NCBI RefSeq assembly: GCF_025964975.1
Contig: NZ_JAOPXV010000025.1
Span: 1 to 35,716 of the forward strand
DNA from: Nocardioides sp.
Lineage (GTDB): Bacteria > Actinomycetota > Actinomycetes > Propionibacteriales > Nocardioidaceae
Length of the DNA: 35,716 bases
Direction of reading: 5' to 3'
Position numbers and translations under genes: made by a program. This document shows, in pieces, positions 24,681 to 31,936 of this stretch. Below the pieces are notes generated by a model, which was not told the origin of the DNA, made no database searches, and saw only the letters and a list, made by a program, of their open reading frames with translations. How positions within the stretch are numbered: the first letter of the stretch is position 1; each line of letters opens with the position of its first letter.

Positions 24681-25027
24681 CCCGCGCCGACCGGACGTGG
24701 GAGAAGGTGTGTCCCGTCGATGAGCTCGAGACCGAGCGCGGCGTCGCGGCGCTCGTGCACGGCCAGGCAGTGGCGATCTTCCGGACCCACGACGGCCAGA
24801 TCTATGCCGTGGGCAACCACGACCCGTTCGCCAAGGCCTCCGTGCTGGCCCGCGGCATCGTGGGCACCCGCGAGGGCATCCCGTTCGTGGCCAGCCCGAT
24901 GCACAAGCACGCCTTCGACCTGCGCACCGGACGCTGCCTCGACGACGAGCACACCAGCGTCCCCGCCTTTGACGTGCTGGTCGAGGACGGGATCGTGCAC
25001 GTCGGCGCACGCCGCGAGGTGGCATGA
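24677..25027 (+). CDS. nirD: Nitrite reductase small subunit
   Basis: 116 residues, partner of NirB. Rieske-like beta fold (VAIFRTHDGQIYAVGNHDPF ... GIPFVASPMHKHAFDLRTGRCLDD), but the two Cys-x-His cluster motifs are absent (NHDP and MHKH replace them). It should therefore carry no iron-sulfur cluster, as in E. coli NirD. The ATG overlaps the nirB stop (ATGA) and its own stop overlaps the nnaR start, giving translational coupling throughout. Confidence 0.95.
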   Translation: MTRADRTWEKVCPVDELETERGVAALVHGQAVAIFRTHDGQIYAVGNHDPFAKASVLARGIVGTREGIPFVASPMHKHAFDLRTGRCLDDEHTSVPAFDVLVEDGIVHVGARREVA

Positions 25028-26151
25028 GCGTCGGTACGAGCTGTGGGGCGCCGCTCCACGGCTACCGGGTGGGGGTGACGGCCGCCCGCAAGGTGGAGGA
25101 ACAGATCACCCTCCTCGAACGGCGTGGTGCGAAGGTCGACTGGGCCCCGGCGCTCTCCAGCGACCCCAACCAGGTGGACGACGCACAGCTGCGGGCCGCG
25201 ACCGAGCGGGTCCTGGCCGAGCCGATCGACATCTTCGTGGCCACCACCGGCATCGGCATGAAGGCGTGGTTCGAGGCGGCCCGCACCTGGGGCCTCCACG
25301 ACGAGCTTGTCGCCGCCATCGGCGACTCCGAGGTGCTGGCGCGCGGTCCCAAGAGCGTGGGGGCGCTGCGTCGCAACGGGCTGCGCGAGCTGTGGGCGCC
25401 CGACTCGGAGTGTTTCGAGGACGTCCTCGTGCACCTGCGGGGACGTGACCTCGGCGGCCTGCGCATCGTCGTACAAGAGCATGGCCAGTCGCTGTCGATG
25501 GTGGCCCATGCGCTGCAGCGCCAGGGCGCGCGCGTCGACGTGGTGACGGTCTATCGAGTGGCGAGCGCGGAGGACCCGGAGCCGATGTTCTCCATGGTCG
25601 AGTTGATCGCCGACCGCGAGCTTGACGCGGTCACGTTCACGTCTGCGCCGGCGGTCGCGTCCCTGATGGAGGCGGCCGGGGTGACCGGGCGCCGGGACGA
25701 GGTGGTCGCCGCCTTCCAGGCCGACGTCGTCGCCACCTGCGTGGGGCCGGTCACCGCCGCTGCCTTCGAGCTGTGGGGCGTGCCGACGGTCACGCCCGAC
25801 CGGTCACGGCTTGCCGCGATGATCAAGCTGCTGGAGACCGAGCTGCCGTCGCGTCGGGAGGGTCTCTCGACCGAGGTCGCCGGGCACGTGCTGCTCCTGC
25901 ACAGCGACCGCGTCCTGCTCGACGGCGTGGAGGTCCGGCTCTCCCCGGCTCCGCTGGTGGTCCTGCAGGCTCTGCTGGTCAACCCCGGTCACGTCGTCGC
26001 GCGCCGCGAGCTCCTCGCGGCCCTGCCGAGCGGGACCGCGGGCTCCGAGCATGCGGTCGAGATGGCGGTCGCGCGGCTGAGGGCGGCTCTCGGCACCAAA
26101 GTCGTCCAGACCGTGGTCAAGCGCGGCTACCGCCTGGCGGTCGCGGGCTAG
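25024..26151 (+). CDS. nnaR: HemD-like/winged-helix nitrite-assimilation regulator (NnaR type)
   Basis: 375 residues. Residues about 12-265 form a uroporphyrinogen-III synthase (HemD) fold ([23 protein letters not shown], later [48 protein letters not shown]). Residues about 285-375 are an OmpR/PhoB winged helix ([35 protein letters not shown] ... [27 protein letters not shown]). This architecture is that of NnaR, which works with GlnR to activate nirBD in Streptomyces and Mycobacterium. Whether it also makes uroporphyrinogen III for siroheme is open. It is the last gene of the nirB-nirD-nnaR operon (ATGA overlap). Its stop shares a CTAG tetramer with the stop of the convergent ispF. Confidence 0.9.
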   Translation: MSVGTSCGAPLHGYRVGVTAARKVEEQITLLERRGAKVDWAPALSSDPNQVDDAQLRAATERVLAEPIDIFVATTGIGMKAWFEAARTWGLHDELVAAIGDSEVLARGPKSVGALRRNGLRELWAPDSECFEDVLVHLRGRDLGGLRIVVQEHGQSLSMVAHALQRQGARVDVVTVYRVASAEDPEPMFSMVELIADRELDAVTFTSAPAVASLMEAAGVTGRRDEVVAAFQADVVATCVGPVTAAAFELWGVPTVTPDRSRLAAMIKLLETELPSRREGLSTEVAGHVLLLHSDRVLLDGVEVRLSPAPLVVLQALLVNPGHVVARRELLAALPSGTAGSEHAVEMAVARLRAALGTKVVQTVVKRGYRLAVAG

Positions 26152-26636
26152 CTGGTCTGGACGACCGGCACCACGAGGGCGGTCGCGATCGCCGCGACGC
26201 CCTCGCCGCGGCCGGTCAGCCCGAGACCGTCGGTCGTGGTGGCGCTGAGCGAGACCGGCGCGCCGACAGCGGCGGAGAGCGTCTGCTCGGCCTCGCCACG
26301 TCGCGGACCGAGACGGGGGGCGTTGCCGATGACCTGGATCGCGATGTTGCCGATCTCGAAACCCGCTGCCCGGACGCGGCTCGCGGACTCCGCCAGCAGG
26401 CTCGCCCCGGACGCTCCTGCCCATGCGGGCTCCGAGGTGCCGAAGTGGACACCCAGGTCACCGATCCCTGCCGCGGAGAAGAGGGCGTCGCACGCCGCAT
26501 GGGCGGCGACATCTGCGTCCGAGTGCCCCTCGAGCCCGCGCGGTTCGTCGGGCCAGGTGAGCCCGGCCAGGTGCAGCGGGACGCCCTCGACCAGCCGGTG
26601 GACGTCGGTGCCGATGCCGATGCGGGGGAGACTCAC
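26148..26636 (-). CDS. ispF: 2-C-methyl-D-erythritol 2,4-cyclodiphosphate synthase
   Basis: 162 residues, a trimeric zinc enzyme of the MEP pathway that converts CDP-ME 2-phosphate to the cyclodiphosphate. Metal ligands are Asp10 and His12 ([10 protein letters not shown]) and the His of the [19 protein letters not shown] motif (residue about 44). GDLGVHFG and the C-terminal [23 protein letters not shown] are typical. The GTG start at 26636 gives the normal N-terminus; CATGAT ends six bases upstream on the minus strand. In most actinobacteria ispF directly follows ispD; here the nitrite block separates them. Divergent from the molybdopterin oxidoreductase gene, with the two -10 hexamers about ten bases apart. 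Confidence 0.96.
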   Translation of the reverse strand: MSLPRIGIGTDVHRLVEGVPLHLAGLTWPDEPRGLEGHSDADVAAHAACDALFSAAGIGDLGVHFGTSEPAWAGASGASLLAESASRVRAAGFEIGNIAIQVIGNAPRLGPRRGEAEQTLSAAVGAPVSLSATTTDGLGLTGRGEGVAAIATALVVPVVQTS

Positions 26637-26658
26637 GGTCGCATCATGCCCGATCAGA

Positions 26659-26664
26659 CACAAT
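26659..26664 (+). promoter_or_regulatory. -10 hexamer of the molybdopterin oxidoreductase gene
   Basis: CACAAT ends six bases before the GTG at 26671. The ispF -10 (26643-26648, minus strand) lies alongside, so the promoters are tightly divergent. Confidence 0.5.
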
Positions 26665-26670
26665 GGCCGG

Positions 26671-28191
26671 GTGCAGGAGAGCAAGGGCCGCTGGACAGGG
26701 GCCGGAGTCGTCGCGATGGTCGTCGGACTGGCGACCAGCTACGCGACGGCAATGGTCCTGACGATCCGCGAGTCCCCGGTCGTGGCGGTGGCGGAGCTGG
26801 TCATCCAGGTCACTCCGGGAGCGGTCGCCGAGAGGCTGATCCGCATCGTGGGTCGGCTCGACAAGCCGCTCCTGATCCTGGGCATCCTGCTGTTCCTGCT
26901 GGCCATGGGCGCCGTCGCGGGAGTCCTCGCGAGGAGGAGCAGCCTCAAGCCGATGCTCCTCTGGCTGGGGCTGGCTGCGCTTGGCAGTGCTGCCGTGCTC
27001 CTCCAGCCCGGTGCCAGCGTGGTGGACGTGCTGCCCGTGCTGGTCGGCTTCGTGACCTGGGTCGCCGTGCTCCCGGCCCTCACCAAGCCGCTCCTCACCG
27101 AGCGGCACCACCCGGAGCTGGCCTCACGCGAGCGGCGGGTCTTCCTGATGGTGGCCGCAGCTCTCGGTGTCGGTGCGATCGGGATCGCCGGCGCCGGTCG
27201 GGTGCTGGGCCGCGGTCGTCGCCACGTGGCGGAGAGTCGGCGACTGCTTCGACTCGATGGGGTGACCCGGCCCATCGCTCCGGCCGACACCGCCGTCGGG
27301 TTGCCGGGGCTCTTCCCGTGGCAGACCCCGAACGAGGACTTCTACCTGATCCACACGGCGATCGCCGTACCCACCATCGAGCCCAAGGACTGGACGCTGC
27401 GCATCCACGGCCTCGTCGACCACGAGCTCACGCTCACCTACAACGACCTGGTGAAGCGAGAGCTGACGGAGTCGTGGATCACCCTCAACTGCGTCAGCAA
27501 CGAGGTCGGCGGCGACCTCGTCGGCAACGCCTGGTGGAGCGGCATCCGGATCGCCGACATCCTGGCCGAGGTCGGCCTGGATCCCTCGGCCGACTGCGTC
27601 CTCCAGACGTCGGAGGACGGCTGGAACTGCGCCACGCCGCTGTCCGCCCTGACCGATGACCGTGACGCCATGCTGGCGGTGGCGATGAACGGCAAGCCGC
27701 TGCCCATCGAGCACGGCTTTCCGGTCCGCACGATCGTGCCGGGTCTCTACGGCTACGTCTCGGCGACCAAGTGGGTGGTGGACTACGAGGTCACCCGGTT
27801 CAGCGACGTCTCGGCGTTCTGGACAGAGCGGGGGTGGTCGGAGGAGGGTCCGGTGAAGATGGCCTCGCGCATCGACGTCCCACGCTCCGGTGCAGAGGTG
27901 GACGCCGGCGAGGTCAACGTCGGCGGGCTGGCGTGGGCCCAGCACACCGGGATCGCATCGGTGGAGGTCGCGGTCGACGGCGGGGAGTGGCAGCCGGCGC
28001 AGCTCGGCCAGGCGCCGAGCACCGACACGTGGGTCCAGTGGGCGCTGACGGTCCAGCTCGGGCCCGGGGACCATGAGCTGAGCGTGCGGGCCACCGACAA
28101 GGACGGGCTCGAGCAGACGGGCGTACGCCGCGACGTGCTGCCGAACGGCGCCACCGGCTGGCACACGATCCAGGTCAGCGCCGGCGGCTGA
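26671..28191 (+). CDS. Membrane-tethered sulfite-oxidase-family molybdopterin oxidoreductase
   Basis: 506 residues. Residues about 10-185 hold five hydrophobic helices ([95 protein letters not shown]). Residues about 210-390 are the molybdopterin domain of the sulfite oxidase/YedY family ([39 protein letters not shown]), with C274 the expected molybdenum ligand. [22 protein letters not shown] follows. Residues about 400-500 are the Ig-like Mo-co dimerisation domain ([23 protein letters not shown]). It probably acts on the outer face of the membrane; the substrate is unknown. The GTG start is supported by CACAAT six bases upstream and by the N-terminus reaching helix 1. Sulfite oxidase-like enzymes with this membrane part are common in actinobacteria. 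Confidence 0.9.
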   Translation: MQESKGRWTGAGVVAMVVGLATSYATAMVLTIRESPVVAVAELVIQVTPGAVAERLIRIVGRLDKPLLILGILLFLLAMGAVAGVLARRSSLKPMLLWLGLAALGSAAVLLQPGASVVDVLPVLVGFVTWVAVLPALTKPLLTERHHPELASRERRVFLMVAAALGVGAIGIAGAGRVLGRGRRHVAESRRLLRLDGVTRPIAPADTAVGLPGLFPWQTPNEDFYLIHTAIAVPTIEPKDWTLRIHGLVDHELTLTYNDLVKRELTESWITLNCVSNEVGGDLVGNAWWSGIRIADILAEVGLDPSADCVLQTSEDGWNCATPLSALTDDRDAMLAVAMNGKPLPIEHGFPVRTIVPGLYGYVSATKWVVDYEVTRFSDVSAFWTERGWSEEGPVKMASRIDVPRSGAEVDAGEVNVGGLAWAQHTGIASVEVAVDGGEWQPAQLGQAPSTDTWVQWALTVQLGPGDHELSVRATDKDGLEQTGVRRDVLPNGATGWHTIQVSAGG

Positions 28192-28203
28192 TCCCTGCCC
28201 AGC

Positions 28204-28246
28204 CGAGTGATGAAGTGGCTCCATCCACGGAGCGGTCGATCACTCG
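28204..28246. terminator. Two-part hairpin between convergent genes
   Basis: Outer stem CGAGTGAT (28204-28211) with ATCACTCG (28239-28246); inner stem GCTCC (28218-28222) with GGAGC (28229-28233); an internal loop lies between. It sits midway between the convergent oxidoreductase and C39 peptidase genes, so probably a bidirectional terminator. Confidence 0.6.
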
Positions 28247-28255
28247 ACGCCGGCG

Positions 28256-29476
28256 TCAGCGGTTGATGACGTAGACGATCCCGCCGCTGGCGTTGACCCA
28301 GATGTCCTCGAACTGGTCACGGTCATACACGCGGCGTACGGCGCCGTTGCTCGCGCCCGCCGGGTCGTTGACGACGACGTCGCCGTCGGCCTCGAAGCCG
28401 ACGATCACCAGCAGGTGGCCGTTGCTGGACGAGATGGGGGCACCGGTGAGCTGGTTGCGCCCGAAGGCGACCGACGCGACCAGCGGGACGCCGGCTGCGA
28501 TGAAGCTCTCCGCCGCGCGCAGGTCGGGGAGTCGGGTGACGTAGGAGTCCCCGGTTGTCAGGGTGCTGGCGTAGGCGGTGTTGAACGCCCAGTTGCCGGT
28601 GCCGTCGTAGGAGTGGTCGTAGACGAGCCGAGCTGTGTGGTCGACCTGTGGGTCGGCGTGCCCGGCCGTGATGTCACTGAACGGGCCAGGCTGCAGGTCG
28701 TAGTAGGCCAGCACCATCGCGGTCGAGGTCGGCGAGCACCAGGCCTCACCGCCGCCGCCCCACTGGGGGTAGTGACCCGTGTGCGTCATCTGGGAGTAGG
28801 CCGGCACGTCGAGGACGGTCCCGACGGTGGGGCCGGGAGTCGAGGTGGGTGCCGCGCCGCGGGGGACGAGCGCGCTTGCCATGGCGCCGACGCGGTCGAG
28901 ACGGACGGCCGGTCTGGTCGCGGCGTTGCGGTAGAGGCTGACCCGCACCTGCCACCGGGTCAGGGGCGTGGCGGCCTGCCAGGTGTCGACGCTGACCCGC
29001 GCCAGGTCGTCGGTCTGGCTGCCGAGGGAGCGGCGCGAGCGCGCCGGGTTGTCGAGGGTCCACTCGGCCATCGAGTCCCAGCTCGAGACGGTTCCGTCGG
29101 GCGCCTCCCCGCGGACCTGCACCTTGACGACCGAGTCACCGTCGGTGACGGCCTCCCAGCTCGGGATCAGCTGGGTCAGTCCGAAGTCGGGGGAGGACCA
29201 GGGAGACGTCCACGTCCCGACCTCGTAGTCCCGACCGCCGAGACGCCCGGGGCGCGGCGACTTGGGCACGAGTGAGCCGGCCTTGACGCGTAGCCCCCGG
29301 AGCTCACCTGACCGCCACTGCGCGCCGGTCGACCAGGACGCGTTCGCGATGCTCGAGGTCGCTCGTCGGGCCTGGGGCTCCGCGGCGGCTGCGGGAGCGA
29401 TCGTGGCCAGGGAACCGGCGAGCAGGGCGAGGACGGCGGCGCCGACGGAGGGACGAGGGCAAGGTCGACGAGACAC
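28256..29476 (-). CDS. Secreted C39-like (papain-fold) peptidase
   Basis: 406 residues. The signal peptide (RRPCPRPSVGAAVLALLAGSLATIAPAAAA) is cleaved near residue 31. Residues about 40-220 form two similar beta-rich repeats (YEVGTWTSPWSSPDFGLTQLIPSWEA ... VSVDTWQAATPLTRWQVRVSLYRNA), an accessory region seen in actinobacterial proteins of this type. Residues about 230-400 are the Peptidase_C39_2 domain. Its catalytic Cys is C247 (EAWCSPTSTAMVLAYY), the His is in SSNGHLLVIVGFEADGD and the Asp in VVVNDPAGAS. It should act outside the cell, on peptides or wall material; the substrate is unknown. The GTG start at 29476 gives the complete signal peptide and lies six bases after TACCGT (minus strand). 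No ABC transporter or bacteriocin gene is nearby, so it is not a bacteriocin-leader peptidase. Confidence 0.9.
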   Translation of the reverse strand: MSRRPCPRPSVGAAVLALLAGSLATIAPAAAAEPQARRATSSIANASWSTGAQWRSGELRGLRVKAGSLVPKSPRPGRLGGRDYEVGTWTSPWSSPDFGLTQLIPSWEAVTDGDSVVKVQVRGEAPDGTVSSWDSMAEWTLDNPARSRRSLGSQTDDLARVSVDTWQAATPLTRWQVRVSLYRNAATRPAVRLDRVGAMASALVPRGAAPTSTPGPTVGTVLDVPAYSQMTHTGHYPQWGGGGEAWCSPTSTAMVLAYYDLQPGPFSDITAGHADPQVDHTARLVYDHSYDGTGNWAFNTAYASTLTTGDSYVTRLPDLRAAESFIAAGVPLVASVAFGRNQLTGAPISSSNGHLLVIVGFEADGDVVVNDPAGASNGAVRRVYDRDQFEDIWVNASGGIVYVINR

Positions 29477-29482
29477 CGGACG

Positions 29483-29488
29483 ACGGTA
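29483..29488 (-). promoter_or_regulatory. -10 hexamer of the C39 peptidase gene
   Basis: TACCGT on the minus strand, six bases before the GTG at 29476. It decides the start and argues against longer upstream frames. Confidence 0.55.
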
Positions 29489-29517
29489 CCCCGGCCATGT
29501 CCCATCTGTCCCATGAG

Positions 29518-29979
29518 TCACAACTCCGACGCGGCAGCGTCTCGTAGGCACCGCAAGGAGTGGGCAAAGCTTGATGCTCCTGGCCCCAGTGCGGTGAAGA
29601 ACGCCGCGTCGCGGGCCTCGACCACCGCGTTGGCTCGTCGGGCGAGGTCCGCACCCCTGTCCGTCGCCGCCAGTGCCCGGGCGCGGCCATCGGTGGGATG
29701 GGCTGCCCGCTCGACGAGGCCCCGAGACTCGAGCGTGCGCAAGACCTGGGAGGTGGTCATCGGATCCATGGCCACGTGGTCCGCCAGGTGGCGCTGCGTG
29801 ACGGGACCCTTTGCGTTGAGCCACGTCAGCGACGCCAGCAGCACGAACTGCGGGTGCGTGAGGTCGAACGGCTTCAGTGCCGCCCGCAGGGTGGCCTGCC
29901 AACGTGAAGTGACCTGCCACAGGAGCAGACCGGGGCTGTCGTCCGCGTGCTCGTGGGCGCTCTGCAGTCCTTCGGCCAT
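29518..29979 (-). CDS. MarR-family transcriptional regulator
   Basis: 153 residues, a dimeric winged-helix regulator. The recognition part is in GPVTQRHLADHVAMDPMTTSQVLRTLESRGLVERAAHPTDGRARALAAT: helix-turn-helix followed by the wing with the conserved D-G-R-A-R. The N-terminal helix (LLLWQVTSRWQATLRAALKPFDLTHPQFVLLASL) is the usual dimerisation start. ATG 29979 is two bases from the stop of the SRPBCC gene upstream, so both are in one operon. It most likely represses its own operon by binding the palindrome at 30414-30425. The ligand is unknown. Confidence 0.92.
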   Translation of the reverse strand: MAEGLQSAHEHADDSPGLLLWQVTSRWQATLRAALKPFDLTHPQFVLLASLTWLNAKGPVTQRHLADHVAMDPMTTSQVLRTLESRGLVERAAHPTDGRARALAATDRGADLARRANAVVEARDAAFFTALGPGASSFAHSLRCLRDAAASEL

Positions 29980-29981
29980 GC

Positions 29982-30407
29982 CTAACGGTGACTGTTCGTG
30001 CCGGCGGCGACAACCAGGGAGTCGAGGTCCTGCCGGAGCGTGCGGACGATGCCCCCGCCGAGGATGACCCGCCATGCCGCCGCGAGCGGCCCGGTGAGGG
30101 TGACGGTGACGTCGACCCGGGTGCCCTCCTCGACGGGACTGACGACGTGGGCACAGACCAGGCGTGCTCCGAACAACCGGGATTCATCGACGAACGCGTG
30201 CTCGTCGAGGCGGGTGATGAGGAAGGGGACCTGGGGCCCGCCCTGGGGCTTGAGGACGCCCGTGGCGCCTTCGATGAAGGGGCCGTCGAGGCGGACCCGT
30301 TCGGTGTCGACGTTCCAGTCGGACCACGTGGACATGTCGGCCCAGCGGGCGAAGAACGCGGAGGCCGGCAGGGGCGAGGTGAGGGAGGCGGTCGCAGGAG
30401 TTGTCAT
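29982..30407 (-). CDS. SRPBCC-family (START-like) small protein
   Basis: 141 residues of the polyketide-cyclase/START-like fold: a beta-start (ATASLTSPLPASAFFARWADMSTWSDWN), mid-strands (FIEGATGVLKPQGGPQVPFLITRLDEHAFVDES), HVVSPVEEGTRVDVTVTLTGPLAAAW, and a long C-terminal helix. Such proteins bind small hydrophobic ligands; no enzyme activity can be assigned. It is the first gene of a two-gene unit with the MarR regulator, a pairing that suggests ligand-linked control. The upstream region holds two perfect palindromes over the promoter. It is divergent from cysS. Confidence 0.88.
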   Translation of the reverse strand: MTTPATASLTSPLPASAFFARWADMSTWSDWNVDTERVRLDGPFIEGATGVLKPQGGPQVPFLITRLDEHAFVDESRLFGARLVCAHVVSPVEEGTRVDVTVTLTGPLAAAWRVILGGGIVRTLRQDLDSLVVAAGTNSHR

Positions 30408-30413
30408 GAAAGT

Positions 30414-30425
30414 AGTACGCGTACT
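30414..30425. promoter_or_regulatory. MarR-type operator candidate AGTACGCGTACT
   Basis: A perfect 12-bp palindrome seven bases before the SRPBCC start codon, overlapping its probable -10 (TACTAC on the minus strand). It is a natural repressor site for the MarR protein encoded in the same unit. Confidence 0.65.
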
Positions 30426-30431
30426 TACTAT

Positions 30432-30441
30432 TTGACGTCAA
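30432..30441. promoter_or_regulatory. Second palindrome TTGACGTCAA, with -35 of the SRPBCC-MarR unit
   Basis: A perfect 10-bp palindrome whose minus-strand half TTGACG fits a -35 element, 18 bases from TACTAC. It may only be the promoter, or a second operator. Confidence 0.5.
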
Positions 30442-30499
30442 GGAGCCTCTCCGACCGGCTGGGCGCGGCAGGCGAATCGGGGATAGGCCCAGACGCCTC

Positions 30500-30505
30500 T
30501 AGACT
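30500..30505 (+). promoter_or_regulatory. -10 hexamer of cysS
   Basis: TAGACT ends six bases before the GTG at 30512; no ribosome binding site is present. It is the clearest leaderless example in the window. Confidence 0.7.
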
Positions 30506-30511
30506 CGGCTG

Positions 30512-31936
30512 GTGACGCAGCAGCACCAGAGCCGGCTCAGGCTCCATGACACCGCGACCCGTGAGGTCCGCGACTTCGTTCCCCTGCAGGAGGGGAGGGC
30601 CGGCATCTACGTCTGTGGCCTCACCGTGCAGTCGGAGCCGCACGTCGGGCACGTGCGCTCTGCCGTCAACTTCGACGTGCTGCGCCGGTGGCTCACCGCC
30701 AGCGGCTACGACGTCCACTTCATCCGCAACGTCACCGACATCGACGACAAGATCCTCGCCAAGGCGGAGGAGCAGGGTCGGCCCTGGTACAACCTCGCCT
30801 ACGCGATGCATGCCGAGCTCACGACCGCGTTGGCCTCGATCAACGTGCTGCCGCCGACCTACGAACCCGGCGCCACGGGCACGGTCCCCGAGATGCTCGA
30901 GCTCATCAGCACGCTCATCGCTCGCGGCCACGCCTACGTGGCCGAGGACGGTTCGGGCGACGTCTACTTCGACGTCCGCTCCTGGCCGCAGTACGGCGAG
31001 TTGACCCGGCAAGGCCTCGACGACATGGAGCCCGCTACGGATGCGGATCCTCGTGGCAAGCGCGACCCGCGGGACTTCGCGCTGTGGAAGGGCTACAAGA
31101 AGTCCGAGCCCGAGTCGGCAGCCTGGCCCTCGCCCTGGGGTCCGGGCCGCCCCGGCTGGCACATCGAGTGCTCCGCGATGGCGTCGAAGTACCTCGGTCC
31201 CGCCTTCGACATCCACGGCGGTGGCGTCGACCTGCGCTTCCCCCACCACGAGAACGAGCAGGCGCAGTCGCGTGCTGCGGGGATGCCGTTCGCGTCCTAC
31301 TGGCTGCACAACGCCTGGATCACGACCGCCGGCGAGAAGATGAGCAAGTCTCTCGGCAACTCGCTTCTCGTGCCGTCGGTGCTCGAGCGCGTCCGCGGCA
31401 TCGAGCTGCGCTTCTACATGGTCAGCGCGCACTACCGCTCGCACGTCGAGTTCAGCTTCGAGGCGCTCGAGGAAGCCGCTGTCGGGTTCCTGCGGATCGA
31501 GAACTTCCTGAAGCGCGCGGAGGTGATCGAGGCCGCCACTGAGCTGCCCACTGAGCTGCCCGACGCGTTCGTCGCGGCCATGGATGACGACCTCGGCACG
31601 CCCGCGGCGGTGGCCGTGATCCACGACCTCGTCCGCGAGGGAAACACTGCGCTGGCAGCCGACACCCCGGCCGCTGCGGGCATCGCGTCGCAGGTCCGCG
31701 CGATGCTTGCCGTGCTCGGGCTCGACCCGGCCGACCCGGCCTGGGCGACCACGAACGGGGCCGGCGACGAGAAGCTGCGCGAAGCCGTCGACGTACTCAT
31801 CACCGCACTGCTCGAGGAGCGCGCGACCGCGCGCGCCGAGAAGGACTGGGCCCGGGCGGACGCGATTCGCGACCGCATCGCCGCGGCCGGCATCGAGATC
31901 GAAGACACGCCCTCTGGGCCGAAGTGGAGCATTTAA
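30512..31936 (+). CDS. cysS: Cysteinyl-tRNA synthetase
   Basis: 474 residues, class Ia synthetase charging tRNA-Cys. The HIGH-type motif is PHVGH (residues 43-47). Zinc ligands are the Cys in [15 protein letters not shown], the Cys in GWHIECSAM, and His/Glu in [16 protein letters not shown] is in [10 protein letters not shown]. The C-terminal helical anticodon-binding part ends in [23 protein letters not shown], as in other bacterial CysS. Residues about 343-350 contain a duplicated TELP from a 12-base tandem repeat. It is the synthetase, not MshC, because the full C-terminal domain is present. Translationally linked to rlmB (TAATG overlap). GTG start, leaderless. Confidence 0.97.
   Translation: MTQQHQSRLRLHDTATREVRDFVPLQEGRAGIYVCGLTVQSEPHVGHVRSAVNFDVLRRWLTASGYDVHFIRNVTDIDDKILAKAEEQGRPWYNLAYAMHAELTTALASINVLPPTYEPGATGTVPEMLELISTLIARGHAYVAEDGSGDVYFDVRSWPQYGELTRQGLDDMEPATDADPRGKRDPRDFALWKGYKKSEPESAAWPSPWGPGRPGWHIECSAMASKYLGPAFDIHGGGVDLRFPHHENEQAQSRAAGMPFASYWLHNAWITTAGEKMSKSLGNSLLVPSVLERVRGIELRFYMVSAHYRSHVEFSFEALEEAAVGFLRIENFLKRAEVIEAATELPTELPDAFVAAMDDDLGTPAAVAVIHDLVREGNTALAADTPAAAGIASQVRAMLAVLGLDPADPAWATTNGAGDEKLREAVDVLITALLEERATARAEKDWARADAIRDRIAAAGIEIEDTPSGPKWSI

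Noticed and set aside
21894..25025. A very long open frame (over 1000 codons) on the minus strand opposite nirB-nirD
   Set aside because: It mirrors the codons of nirB, is rich in Arg, Gly, Val and Asp, and has no known domains. High GC content makes such antisense frames common; nirB is complete with all cofactor motifs.
11036..26151. Two convergent gene pairs share a CTAG tetramer for both stop codons (11036-11039 and 26148-26151)
   Set aside because: TAG on both strands gives CTAG whenever convergent genes overlap by four bases. Two cases in 35 kb are curious but need no special cause.
26236..26670. N-terminal extension of the oxidoreductase frame back over ispF
   Set aside because: The extension is antisense to conserved ispF motifs, and a -10 hexamer six bases before the GTG at 26671 gives a clean start at helix 1.
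28256..29476. C39 peptidase as a bacteriocin-processing enzyme
   Set aside because: There is no ABC transporter domain, no double-glycine leader gene nearby, and the protein has a secretion signal.
29480..30187. N-terminal extension of the C39 peptidase frame over the MarR region
   Set aside because: The MarR frame has clear family motifs there, and the peptidase signal peptide begins at the GTG at 29476.
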